This document shows, piece after piece, positions 7,224 to 13,639 of a stretch of 13,639 nt of DNA. The notes beneath the pieces were generated by a model, which was not told the origin of the DNA, did no database searches, and saw nothing but the letters and a program-made list of their open reading frames with translations. Source of the stretch: Alphaproteobacteria bacterium UBA2784 (GTDB taxonomy: Bacteria > Pseudomonadota > Alphaproteobacteria > Micropepsales > Micropepsaceae); assembly GCA_002352285.1 (NCBI GenBank), contig DEIC01000100.1, positions 4,054 through 17,692 on the forward strand. The letters run 5' to 3'. Position 1 is the stretch's first letter, and every line of letters begins with the position of its first letter. The translations under genes and the position numbers were made by a program.

Positions 7224-8194
7224 GTCAGCTGTGTCAACGCTTGCTCATTTCTGGTTGTGGCGGCGACATAGGCATGTCTCTTGGCCGGATAGCGAAAGCT
7301 GAGGGGTTGGCGAGCGTGGTGATCGGCTGCGATATGACCGAGGATCACCCGGCCCGCAAAGTGTTTGATGAAGCTCACTTGGTACCTGCCGCGTCGTCAG
7401 GAAAATTCCTGGAAGAATTGCGACAATTGATAAGGGCAACTCGCGCCGAATTGTTTGTGCCGACTTCTGAAGCAGAATTGGCAACACTAATGACTCACGG
7501 CACACTCGATGAAGTTGAAGGCGCTCGCATAGTTACGCCGGGGCGCCGAGTGTTGACCACTGGACTCGACAAGTTAGCCACGATCGACGCGCTTCGCGAG
7601 GCTGGGTTGCCCTTCCCGTGGACACGAATTGTCGGGCGCGAACCCCCTGACGAACTGCCATGCATCGTCAAGCCAAGAAGCGGCCAGGGAGGCAAAGGTG
7701 TCTTAAGAGTAGAAAAATGGTCATATCCGCACATAAGTGAGGTTAGGCGTGGCGACCTCTGGCAAGAATTTCTGGGGCACAAAGATAGTGAGCACACATG
7801 TGGGGTCTATCGCACCCGCGATGCCGAAGTGCGAAGCATCATCTTCAAGCGCCAATTGTCAGGTGGTCGTACAGGTTCCGGGGAAGTGGTTGAGTGCACC
7901 GAGATTGATAAGCAGCTTATCCGGTTGGCGGAAACACTTGATCTCAGAGGAAGCATGAACGTGCAGTTGCGCACGACGCAACGCGGCCCGGTCGTCTTTG
8001 AAATCAACCCTCGATTTTCTTCAACTGTAGGATTCCGCCACCGGCTTGGCTTCACTGACTTCCTGTGGGCGTTGCAAGAGGCGACTGGAAGTCCGTTGTC
8101 ATCCTACAGGCCACCAAAAGCTGGAACGAGAATCTATCGTGGGTCGATAGAGTATATTGTTCCACCCACTGTTGACGCTAAGCCCATTGCCTAG
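7220..8194 (+). CDS. ATP-grasp ligase (CarB-like)
   Basis: A 324-residue ATP-grasp protein. The N-terminal Rossmann-like pre-ATP-grasp domain begins LLISGCGGDIG (8-18). The ATP-grasp core has Lys118 (LDKLAT), Lys151 with the glycine-rich loop PRSGQGGKGV (152-161), a hinge around WQEF (181-184), and the metal-binding EINPRFSSTVGFRHRLGF (261-278; Glu261, Asn263). These enzymes activate a carboxylate as acyl-phosphate and join it to an amine, thiol or other nucleophile. In a nonulosonic acid locus an amino-acid or acyl modification of the sugar amine is a reasonable hypothesis, but neither substrate is visible. It is the last gene of the plus-strand operon; its TAG ends one nucleotide from the stop of convergent pseG, leaving no room for a terminator between them. 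Confidence 0.88.
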   Translation: MSQLCQRLLISGCGGDIGMSLGRIAKAEGLASVVIGCDMTEDHPARKVFDEAHLVPAASSGKFLEELRQLIRATRAELFVPTSEAELATLMTHGTLDEVEGARIVTPGRRVLTTGLDKLATIDALREAGLPFPWTRIVGREPPDELPCIVKPRSGQGGKGVLRVEKWSYPHISEVRRGDLWQEFLGHKDSEHTCGVYRTRDAEVRSIIFKRQLSGGRTGSGEVVECTEIDKQLIRLAETLDLRGSMNVQLRTTQRGPVVFEINPRFSSTVGFRHRLGFTDFLWALQEATGSPLSSYRPPKAGTRIYRGSIEYIVPPTVDAKPIA

Positions 8195-8195
8195 A

Positions 8196-9224
8196 TCAGA
8201 AGCTGTGGGATATTTCATTAGCGACGCGTTGGGTGCCAAGTCCATCAAGCAACCCACGGCAGGCTTCAATTATTTTTGAGATTTCGCTCTGGTTGTGGAT
8301 AAGTCGCTCGAGAAAATGTTGAACCTCGCTTTGTTGTGAAACGACTACAACTGCCCCGCGTTCCGCCAGCGCCGCCGCATAGAACCGCTGGTTGTCCGCC
8401 AGCACCAGAATGAGCGAGGGCAGGCCCATGGCGCAACGCTCCAGGCTCGTCTGCCCGCCAGCACCAATGGCAAGATCGCATGCCGCCATCAGCTCGGCCA
8501 TGTTGGTCACATCGTGATGCAGCCGGATGAAGGGATGTGCTGCCGCCAGCGCGCCAAGCCGGGCCATTGAGGGCGCCGTGCGCGCCACTACCACCTCGAG
8601 ATCGATGGCAAGGTCTGCGGCGCACAGGGCATCGACCACCCGCGCCGTGATCGCACCCACATCCGTCATGCCCAGCGACACCAGCACGCGCGGCCGCGCG
8701 GGCAGGCGCTGCGCGCGGCGCGCCAGCGCCGTCTCGCGCAGCGCGGCAAACTCGGGCCGCAGGAGAGCGTAATCCGCCCCCGCCAGCACGCGCGCATGTG
8801 CGGGCACAAGACTGCGATAGGCCTCTGGCGAGCGCCCGATCGTAGCATCGACCAGAAGATCACAATCATGGGCGCGATCGGCCAAGTCATCGATCACAAG
8901 AATGCGGCGCGCAAAGCGGCGTAACGCCGTCTCGTCCGCCGCCCCAAGACCGTAATGGTCGATGACAAGCCAGTCTGCGATTAGTTTGCGCTGCGCCATT
9001 GACCGGCGCACATCGTCTTCGTCGCCGTTCACCGCATTGACCTCATGGCCGCAGCGTTTAAGGCGCGGCACGATTTCAAGCGCCTCATATCGCGTGAAGA
9101 ACACGCACTTTCCGCCCCGCCGCGCCAGCTCATCGGCCAGCGTCAGGCAACGCATCACATGGCCGCCGCCCAGCCTTGCGCCCGCATCCACCCGGAACAG
9201 GAATGTGGCAGGCGCCCCCGCCAT
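8196..9224 (-). CDS. pseG: UDP-2,4-diacetamido-2,4,6-trideoxy-L-altropyranose hydrolase, mosaic gene
   Basis: A 342-residue GT-B-like protein of the PseG/SpsG family, which removes UDP from the altrose intermediate before PseI acts. FRVDAGARLGGGHVMRCLTLA (10-30) contains the catalytic His22 in the GxGH context. VIDHYGL (87-93), IDDLADRAHDCDLLVD (111-126) and the nucleotide-binding GAGGQTSLERCAMGLPS (254-270) follow in the expected order. Length and frame are normal and the conserved end GLLDGLGTQRVA (324-335) is present. The odd point is composition: codons up to about residue 293 are very GC-rich, whereas the last 48 or so residues (VSQQSE onward) lie in DNA of about 43-55% GC, matching the adjacent plus-strand operon. 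This suggests a recombination join within the gene. It starts 1 nt after the Wzc-like gene ends. Confidence 0.92.
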   Translation of the reverse strand: MAGAPATFLFRVDAGARLGGGHVMRCLTLADELARRGGKCVFFTRYEALEIVPRLKRCGHEVNAVNGDEDDVRRSMAQRKLIADWLVIDHYGLGAADETALRRFARRILVIDDLADRAHDCDLLVDATIGRSPEAYRSLVPAHARVLAGADYALLRPEFAALRETALARRAQRLPARPRVLVSLGMTDVGAITARVVDALCAADLAIDLEVVVARTAPSMARLGALAAAHPFIRLHHDVTNMAELMAACDLAIGAGGQTSLERCAMGLPSLILVLADNQRFYAAALAERGAVVVVSQQSEVQHFLERLIHNQSEISKIIEACRGLLDGLGTQRVANEISHSF

Positions 9225-9225
9225 C

Positions 9226-11424
9226 TCAGTTCTCGTAGTACTTGTTCGAATACTTGCCGTAAGTCGCGTAGTAGTAGGTGTAGTACTTCAGCCTGTCCGC
9301 CTTGGCGCGATTAAGCACGACGCCCACGATTTTCGATCCCGCATCGCCCATGGTGCTGATGGCGCGCCGCACCACCTGGCGCGGCGTGCGCATCCATTCG
9401 ACGACGAAGAAAATCTTGTCCACCCAGTTGGCCAGCGCGATGGCGTCAACCACGGCCGTGACCGGCGGCGTATCGATGATGACAAGGTCAAACTGCCCGC
9501 GCACCATGGAGAGGAACTGGTGCATGCGCTCCGAGCGCAGAAGGTCAGGCGGATTTTTCGTGCGCGTGCCCGCAGGCAGCACCCACAGCGTCTTGCCCGC
9601 GATATGGCGCACGGCATCCTGCGCCTTGATCTTGTCGAACAGGAGGTCAACCAGCCCCGGCGCATTGTCGAGGCCGTAATTGCGCGACGTTGACGGATGG
9701 CGCAAATCGGCGTCGATCAAGAGCACCTTCATGCCGGTCTGGGCTGCCGAAATCGCCAGCGCGTTCACCAGCGCCGATTTGCCTTCGCTGGGAACGGATG
9801 ACGTGCCCATCACCACCTTGGGCGGCTTGTCGGGATCCGAAAGCTGCAAGCCCACGCGCAGCGCGCGGATGCCCTCGGCAAAGCGCGACAGCGGCTTCTG
9901 CTCCACATAGGCGCCGACATCGGGCCGGTCGGCCAGCAGCGGCATTTCCTTGGCGGGAATATCAGTCAACAGGGCAAAGACGGGGAGCTTCAACTCCTCT
10001 TCGACCTGTTCGGCGGTCACGAACCCGTTCTGGATGAATTCCAGCACTACGGCGGTAACGGCGCCCGCCAGAAGCCCGAGGAAAAGCGCGATGATGAGCG
10101 TCTGCAGCTGCTGCGGGCTCGACGGATCACCCGGCATCGTGGCCGGCGAAATCACGCGCGTGCCGCTTGATTCCAGCGTCGTCGTCTCGCTCATCTCTTT
10201 AAAGCGCGCGAGGAAGTTTTCATAAAGCGTGCGGTTGGCGGAGGCTTCACGTTCCAGCTCGCGCAGCTTGATGCCGGTCGCATCATCCACCAGCGCGCCG
10301 CCCGAAAGATTGGCAAGGCTCTGCTCCAGCGAACGCTCGCGCTCCAGCGCCACCTCATACTCGTTCTTGATCGAGGCCACGATGCGCGAGATCTCGCGCG
10401 CGATAGCGCCGCGCACATCTGAAAGCTCGGCTGAAAGCGTGACAACTTCGGGATGGTTGGGACCAAGCCGCGTGCGCAGCTCTGCCAGCTTGCGCGCCGC
10501 ATCGGCTTCCTGTGTGCGCAGCGAAATGATGGTGGGCGAGGAAAGAACGCCTGCCGACGCCTCAACCGAACCCTCGCCGCGCGCCAGCCGCTCGGCCTGC
10601 TCATATTTGGCGCGCTTTTCGGCGGTGTCGGCGCGCGCCAGCACCAGCTGGGCATTCAGTTCGGAAATCTGCTGCTCGGTAATCGTGCCCTGGGCAGTTT
10701 CAAGCAGATTGTTGTCAGCGCGGAACTTGGCAACGGCCGCTTCACTTGCCTCAACCGCGCGCTTGAGCTCGTCAAGGCGCTCATCCAGCCAGTTCGTGGC
10801 GCGCCGGGCGGCCACATAGCGCGCCTCCAGCTGCTCCACCAGATAGGACTCGGCAAGGCCGTTGGCCAGCGCCATCGCCTGCGCCGGATCGGGCGTGGTG
10901 ACGGTGACATCGACCACATAGGTGAGGCCCACGCGCCGCGCGGTGCTGACGCGCTGGAGCGTACGGATGGCACGCAACTCGTCGCGCGTCAGCCCGGCCT
11001 CATCCTCATTTTGCGGCTTGTCGTCACCGCCATCATCCGAGAAGAAGCGCAGGATACGCGAGACGAGCCCGCCTTTGTTCTGGCCAAAGGCAGGATCAGC
11101 CGCAAGATTGAACTTTTCCACCACGCGCCGCGCCACATTGGTCGAGCGGATGACGGAGACTTCACTCTCGATCGCGCTCGTATCCATCGTCACATCATTC
11201 AGGATGGCGCTTTCATCGACGATGTTCTGTTTGCGCAAATCAATCAGAAGCTGGGTCTGCCCCGTATAAAGCGGCGTCGCTGTCATCAGCCAGACAAGCG
11301 CCAGCGCAACCGCACCCGCTGTAACGGCAAAGATCACCGGCCAGCGGCGCTTCAGCACATTGAACTGCTCGCGCAGGGAAAGGCCCTGGCTGCGTTCACG
11401 CAGGCGTTCAATCGTGGGAACCAT
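9226..11424 (-). CDS. Wzc-type polysaccharide co-polymerase with bacterial tyrosine-kinase domain
   Basis: A 732-residue inner-membrane chain-length regulator and BY-kinase. A Wzz domain begins after about residue 14, with membrane helix 1 at about 29-49 and helix 2 at about 443-463. The intervening periplasmic part is rich in coiled coil (about 205-400), and a proline-rich PATMPGDPSSP (427-437) precedes helix 2. The cytoplasmic kinase has an ExxRxxR oligomerisation motif (Glu517, Arg520, Arg523), Walker A SSVPSEGKSA (542-551), Walker A' VLLIDADLRHP (567-577) and Walker B LVIIDTPPV (647-655). The C-terminal tail (714-730) holds nine tyrosines, the expected autophosphorylation cluster. It controls polymer length and export with the outer-membrane lipoprotein encoded two genes upstream. 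An acidic stretch (about 129-142) near the first periplasmic segment is unusual. Confidence 0.94.
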   Translation of the reverse strand: MVPTIERLRERSQGLSLREQFNVLKRRWPVIFAVTAGAVALALVWLMTATPLYTGQTQLLIDLRKQNIVDESAILNDVTMDTSAIESEVSVIRSTNVARRVVEKFNLAADPAFGQNKGGLVSRILRFFSDDGGDDKPQNEDEAGLTRDELRAIRTLQRVSTARRVGLTYVVDVTVTTPDPAQAMALANGLAESYLVEQLEARYVAARRATNWLDERLDELKRAVEASEAAVAKFRADNNLLETAQGTITEQQISELNAQLVLARADTAEKRAKYEQAERLARGEGSVEASAGVLSSPTIISLRTQEADAARKLAELRTRLGPNHPEVVTLSAELSDVRGAIAREISRIVASIKNEYEVALERERSLEQSLANLSGGALVDDATGIKLRELEREASANRTLYENFLARFKEMSETTTLESSGTRVISPATMPGDPSSPQQLQTLIIALFLGLLAGAVTAVVLEFIQNGFVTAEQVEEELKLPVFALLTDIPAKEMPLLADRPDVGAYVEQKPLSRFAEGIRALRVGLQLSDPDKPPKVVMGTSSVPSEGKSALVNALAISAAQTGMKVLLIDADLRHPSTSRNYGLDNAPGLVDLLFDKIKAQDAVRHIAGKTLWVLPAGTRTKNPPDLLRSERMHQFLSMVRGQFDLVIIDTPPVTAVVDAIALANWVDKIFFVVEWMRTPRQVVRRAISTMGDAGSKIVGVVLNRAKADRLKYYTYYYATYGKYSNKYYEN

Positions 11425-11453
11425 GAGCCAATCCGGATGCGGGGGGAGTTTTC

Positions 11454-11487
11454 ATGTTGATAACATATAACAGGAGGGTGTCGCCAA
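11454..11487 (-). promoter_or_regulatory. Possible internal promoter/operator before the Wzc-like gene
   Basis: The 81-nt gap between the ligase-like gene and the Wzc-like gene contains an AT-rich patch that stands out from its surroundings. On the minus strand TTGGCG (11482-11487), a 17-nt spacer and GTTATC (11459-11464) form a weak promoter-like pair. A perfect inverted repeat ATGTT-GAT-AACAT (11454-11466) overlaps the would-be -10. This spacing is the widest between the three export genes. The match to a sigma-70 consensus is poor, so the call rests mostly on the palindrome and the AT-rich context. Confidence 0.25.
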
Positions 11488-11505
11488 GCCTCATGCGCAA
11501 AACCA

Positions 11506-12843
11506 TCATCGCCCCGGCGGCAATGCGGGACGGGCCGCGAGCCCCAGAAGCGTGAACGCCACATGGCTGATGCCCGGCGTCATCAGGCTGAAATCATAAA
11601 GGCCGCTCACCAGACACGCCGCCATCGCGCCCAGCGCCACACAGGGCCATACGTCAGACGAACCTGCTTTGCGGCTGCGGCGAAAGACAGCGGCCATAAG
11701 GAGTGCGACAGCGGCAAAGAGCGCCAGCGCCATGGGCGCCCCAAGCCCGATCACCGCCTCAACATAGATGTTGTGCACGCCGTTCCACGTGCCGCCCATG
11801 CCCGCCTCGGCGGTGCGATAGATCGGAAAGACGGTTTCAAACGCGCCCATGCCGATGCCGGTCCACGGGAAATCTGCGGCGATCACAAGGCTCTGCGTCA
11901 CAATGTCTGCGCGCGTCTGTGCGTCACCTTCAAGCCGCGCCATGCGCATCAGCGCCGTGGGATCAACGAACACGAAGGCCGACAGCAACAGCAATCCGGC
12001 CAGCGACAGGATCACCAGATCGCGCCGTCGTGGCGGCCATGAGTTAATGCGTGTCACCGCAAAGACGGCGCCGCCTGCCATCGCAGCCACCATCCCGCCG
12101 CGCGATCCGCTCATGGCCAGCGCCGCAAGAATGATGGCGCCCAGCATCAGCGCGAAAATGGTCTGACCCGTGCGGAACCGGCTGCCGCCGCGCCGCCACG
12201 CAAGGAACAGCGCACCACCCGACGCGATCAGGCCGATGGCCATCGCAACCGCAAACTCATTGCGCGAGACATAGGTGCCGGTGACGTGGCCGCCAGTGGC
12301 CCCGATGACGAAAGGATCAATCGCTTGGCCCAGCACATCGTGCGTGCCGGAAAGGTGGTTCTCGATGCCATAGGCGGCATTGGCTGCGGCAATCACGATG
12401 ATGGCCCACAGGATCAGCCGCTTGAGTTTCACATCGGCCGCCAGCGCATAGGCTGAAAGCGCCAGCAGAAGATCAAGCATCATCCGCAACAGCGCGATGC
12501 GCGATGCCGCCGGATTGGCGCTGATCGTTTGGGCGGCATCTGCACCCGCCGCCTCCGCAGCGCTCCATCCCGGATAGGCAAGGAATTCGGGCATGGGCAG
12601 CATCGCCTGCACAAACACCCAGACCAGAACCAGAATGCCCAAACCAAGCGCAATCGAGAGTGTGCGGGAAAGCGTGGCAAAGCTGCCTTGCGTGATCGCC
12701 ATTGTCGCAACGACGGCGCAAAGCAGAAGGCCAAGCCCTGCACTCACCACCATCACATCATGCGAGCGCCCGGCGAAGATCTGGTTCGCCAGCAGAAGGA
12801 GAATGACAAGGGCTGCTGCCGCCTGTTCCAGCCGGAGCGTCAT
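11506..12843 (-). CDS. O-antigen ligase/polymerase-like membrane protein (Wzy_C family)
   Basis: A 445-residue polytopic inner-membrane protein with roughly ten to twelve hydrophobic helices. The central GTYVSRNEFAVAMAIG (189-204) and the following SGSRGG (245-250) are hallmarks of the Wzy_C/O-antigen ligase family. A large periplasmic loop (about 293-365) contains Arg311 and the segment WNGVHNIYVEAVIGLG (353-368), where His357 is the conserved catalytic-type residue. Such proteins either transfer finished glycans to an acceptor or polymerise repeat units on undecaprenyl diphosphate; sequence alone does not separate these roles. Neighbouring Wza-like and Wzc-like genes make a Wzx/Wzy-type polymerisation and export route likely. 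It follows the Wza-like gene by 25 nt with GGGGA as a plausible ribosome site. Confidence 0.87.
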   Translation of the reverse strand: MTLRLEQAAAALVILLLLANQIFAGRSHDVMVVSAGLGLLLCAVVATMAITQGSFATLSRTLSIALGLGILVLVWVFVQAMLPMPEFLAYPGWSAAEAAGADAAQTISANPAASRIALLRMMLDLLLALSAYALAADVKLKRLILWAIIVIAAANAAYGIENHLSGTHDVLGQAIDPFVIGATGGHVTGTYVSRNEFAVAMAIGLIASGGALFLAWRRGGSRFRTGQTIFALMLGAIILAALAMSGSRGGMVAAMAGGAVFAVTRINSWPPRRRDLVILSLAGLLLLSAFVFVDPTALMRMARLEGDAQTRADIVTQSLVIAADFPWTGIGMGAFETVFPIYRTAEAGMGGTWNGVHNIYVEAVIGLGAPMALALFAAVALLMAAVFRRSRKAGSSDVWPCVALGAMAACLVSGLYDFSLMTPGISHVAFTLLGLAARPALPPGR

Positions 12844-12868
12844 GAAATCCCCGCGCCCGGTAAAGCCG

Positions 12869-13483
12869 TCAGAAGAAGCGCTGCGGCACCTGGATCACGT
12901 CACCGGGGAAAATGCCGATGTCGCCGTCATCAAGGTCATAGCGCACCGCTTCGGTTTCGCCGGCGCGGCGGATCAGCACTGTGCCATGATCGGCGCGATA
13001 GGAATAACCGCCCGCCAGCGCAACCGCCGTCAGAAGCGACATGCCCGGCTTGAAGGCATATTCGCCCGGCGTGTTCACCTCGCCCAGAATATAGAAGGGG
13101 CGGAACGAAACGATTTCAGCGGTCACGCGCGGGCTTGAAACAAATCCGCCGGCCGCCAGCTTGGCGCCCACCGTTTCGGCCAGCGTATCGACGGTAAAGC
13201 CCTCTGCACGCACCGAGCCGATCAGCGGCACCGCGATATTGCCGCCCGCATCAACCGTGAACTGGCCCGACACCCGGTCCTCGCCGAACACCGAGATACG
13301 CACCACATCACCCGCCGACAGCGGATAGCTTTTGGCCGCATTGAGGCTCGCTTCAATGGAGCGCTCGCCCGGCGCGGCATCGCGCACATCGCCGCCGCCC
13401 GTATTCACACAGGCCGAAAGGCCCATGAGCGCCAACAGGGCGAGAACCGGAGCAAACGGTGAATGGGGGGCTTTCGAACGCAT
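12869..13483 (-). CDS. Short Wza-type polysaccharide export lipoprotein
   Basis: A 204-residue outer-membrane polysaccharide export protein. The signal peptide has a hydrophobic core (about 10-22) and lipobox LSAC, so Cys25 should be lipidated. A polysaccharide export (PES) domain begins at YPLSAGDVVRISVFGE (53-68), and one SLBB-like domain begins at PFYILGEVNTPGEYAF (129-144). The ATG at 13483 was chosen over an upstream in-frame ATG at 13585 because it places the signal sequence at the N-terminus and has AGGA 9 nt upstream; the extra 34 residues would bury the signal. At 204 residues it is much shorter than E. coli Wza (about 380) and lacks extra SLBB repeats and the C-terminal outer-membrane helix. 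It would thus need a partner to form a complete export channel. It is the first gene of the minus-strand locus within the window. Confidence 0.9.
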   Translation of the reverse strand: MRSKAPHSPFAPVLALLALMGLSACVNTGGGDVRDAAPGERSIEASLNAAKSYPLSAGDVVRISVFGEDRVSGQFTVDAGGNIAVPLIGSVRAEGFTVDTLAETVGAKLAAGGFVSSPRVTAEIVSFRPFYILGEVNTPGEYAFKPGMSLLTAVALAGGYSYRADHGTVLIRRAGETEAVRYDLDDGDIGIFPGDVIQVPQRFF

Positions 13484-13639
13484 GGTGGAGTTTCCTGTCA
13501 GACGGCGGGGGGCCGGACCTTTAAGGATAATGTAACGTGCGCGAGTCCCTAACCCGTTTGTCCAGGAATGACAACGCGATGGCATCGCATGGCGGCATTG
13601 TTGGGCTTGAATTTCCGGGGATGGAGCGGGTGAAGGGAA
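13484..13639 (-). promoter_or_regulatory. Upstream region of the export operon
   Basis: The 156 nt upstream of the export lipoprotein gene hold no supported gene. They contain one of only three GANTC sites in the GC-rich part of the window (GAGTC, 13543-13547), an AT-rich stretch around 13520-13535 that could carry a -10 element, and a near-perfect palindrome GCGATG-G-CATCGC (13576-13588). Because this is the widest gap on this side of the locus and faces its first visible gene, it is the best place for the operon promoter, but no clear -35/-10 pair was found. Confidence 0.35.

Larger units (their letters stand above)
5700..8345. mobile_element. Low-GC foreign block (genomic islet) inside the nonulosonic acid locus
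   Basis: Base composition changes abruptly at both ends. GC is about 65% in 5641-5700 but about 52% in 5701-5760 and 48% in 5761-5820; at the other end it is about 43% in 8281-8340 and 68% in 8341-8400 (counted by hand). Inside lie a three-gene plus-strand operon, the last 48 or so codons of pseG, and eight GANTC sites; the flanks hold only three GANTC sites in about 11 kb. No transposase, integrase, tRNA or long terminal repeat is visible. The right boundary falls within a conserved coding sequence without breaking it. Homologous recombination between related loci is therefore a better explanation than transposition or site-specific integration. The exact left boundary is uncertain by some tens of bases around the pseI start. 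Confidence 0.65.

Noticed and set aside
5700..8345. A transposon or integrative element as vehicle for the low-GC block
   Set aside because: No transposase, integrase, tRNA attachment site or terminal inverted repeats were found, and one edge falls inside an intact homologous gene.
10453..11460. A 335-codon open frame on the plus strand opposite the Wzc-like gene
   Set aside because: Mirror-image artefact of a GC-rich gene; no domain is seen, and the minus-strand protein has complete kinase motifs.
13484..13585. An upstream ATG (13585) extending the export lipoprotein by 34 residues
   Set aside because: The extension would bury the lipoprotein signal peptide; the ATG at 13483 puts the signal at the N-terminus and has a ribosome site.
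1..13639. CRISPR arrays, tRNA or rRNA genes and rho-independent terminators
   Set aside because: No regularly spaced repeats, no recognisable RNA genes, and no GC hairpin followed by a T run were seen on either strand.

Overview
The window is chromosomal DNA from a GC-rich alphaproteobacterium; no genus can be fixed. Most of it carries one long minus-strand polysaccharide/glycan locus. Outside positions about 5700-8345, hand scanning found only three GANTC sites in about 11 kb, none of them in 1-5700. Such depletion is expected in alphaproteobacteria that methylate GANTC with CcrM.

Reading in the direction of transcription (right to left), the locus starts with export and assembly genes: a short Wza-type lipoprotein (12869-13483), an O-antigen ligase/polymerase-like membrane protein (11506-12843) and a Wzc-type chain-length regulator with a tyrosine-kinase domain (9226-11424). 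Next is pseG (8196-9224), the nucleotide-sugar hydrolase of the pseudaminic acid pathway. After an interruption the locus continues with pseI (pseudaminic/nonulosonic acid synthase, 4629-5708), a class-III aminotransferase (3330-4619), a GT4 glycosyltransferase (2193-3326), an aldo/keto reductase (1318-2196), an SpsF-type cytidylyltransferase (583-1308) and a SAM methyltransferase cut by the left edge (1-581). Spacings of -4 to +9 nt from pseI onward indicate one operon. The likely product is a surface polysaccharide or glycoconjugate containing a pseudaminic-acid-like nonulosonic acid, with extra amination, reduction and methylation. PseB, PseC, PseH, a flippase and an initiating transferase are not in the window.

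The interruption (about 5700-8345) is the most interesting part. It has about 50% GC against about 65% in the flanks, contains eight GANTC sites, and carries a tightly overlapping plus-strand operon: SDR oxidoreductase, metallophosphoesterase and ATP-grasp ligase. Its right edge lies inside pseG: GC jumps from about 43% (8281-8340) to about 68% (8341-8400) while the reading frame and family homology continue. The last 48 or so residues of PseG therefore seem to come from the donor. This looks like a cassette acquired by homologous recombination between related nonulosonic acid loci. The cassette plausibly adds an unknown modification, possibly an ATP-dependent amide or ester ligation, to the sugar made by the locus.

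No tRNA, rRNA, insertion sequence, CRISPR array or convincing terminator was seen.
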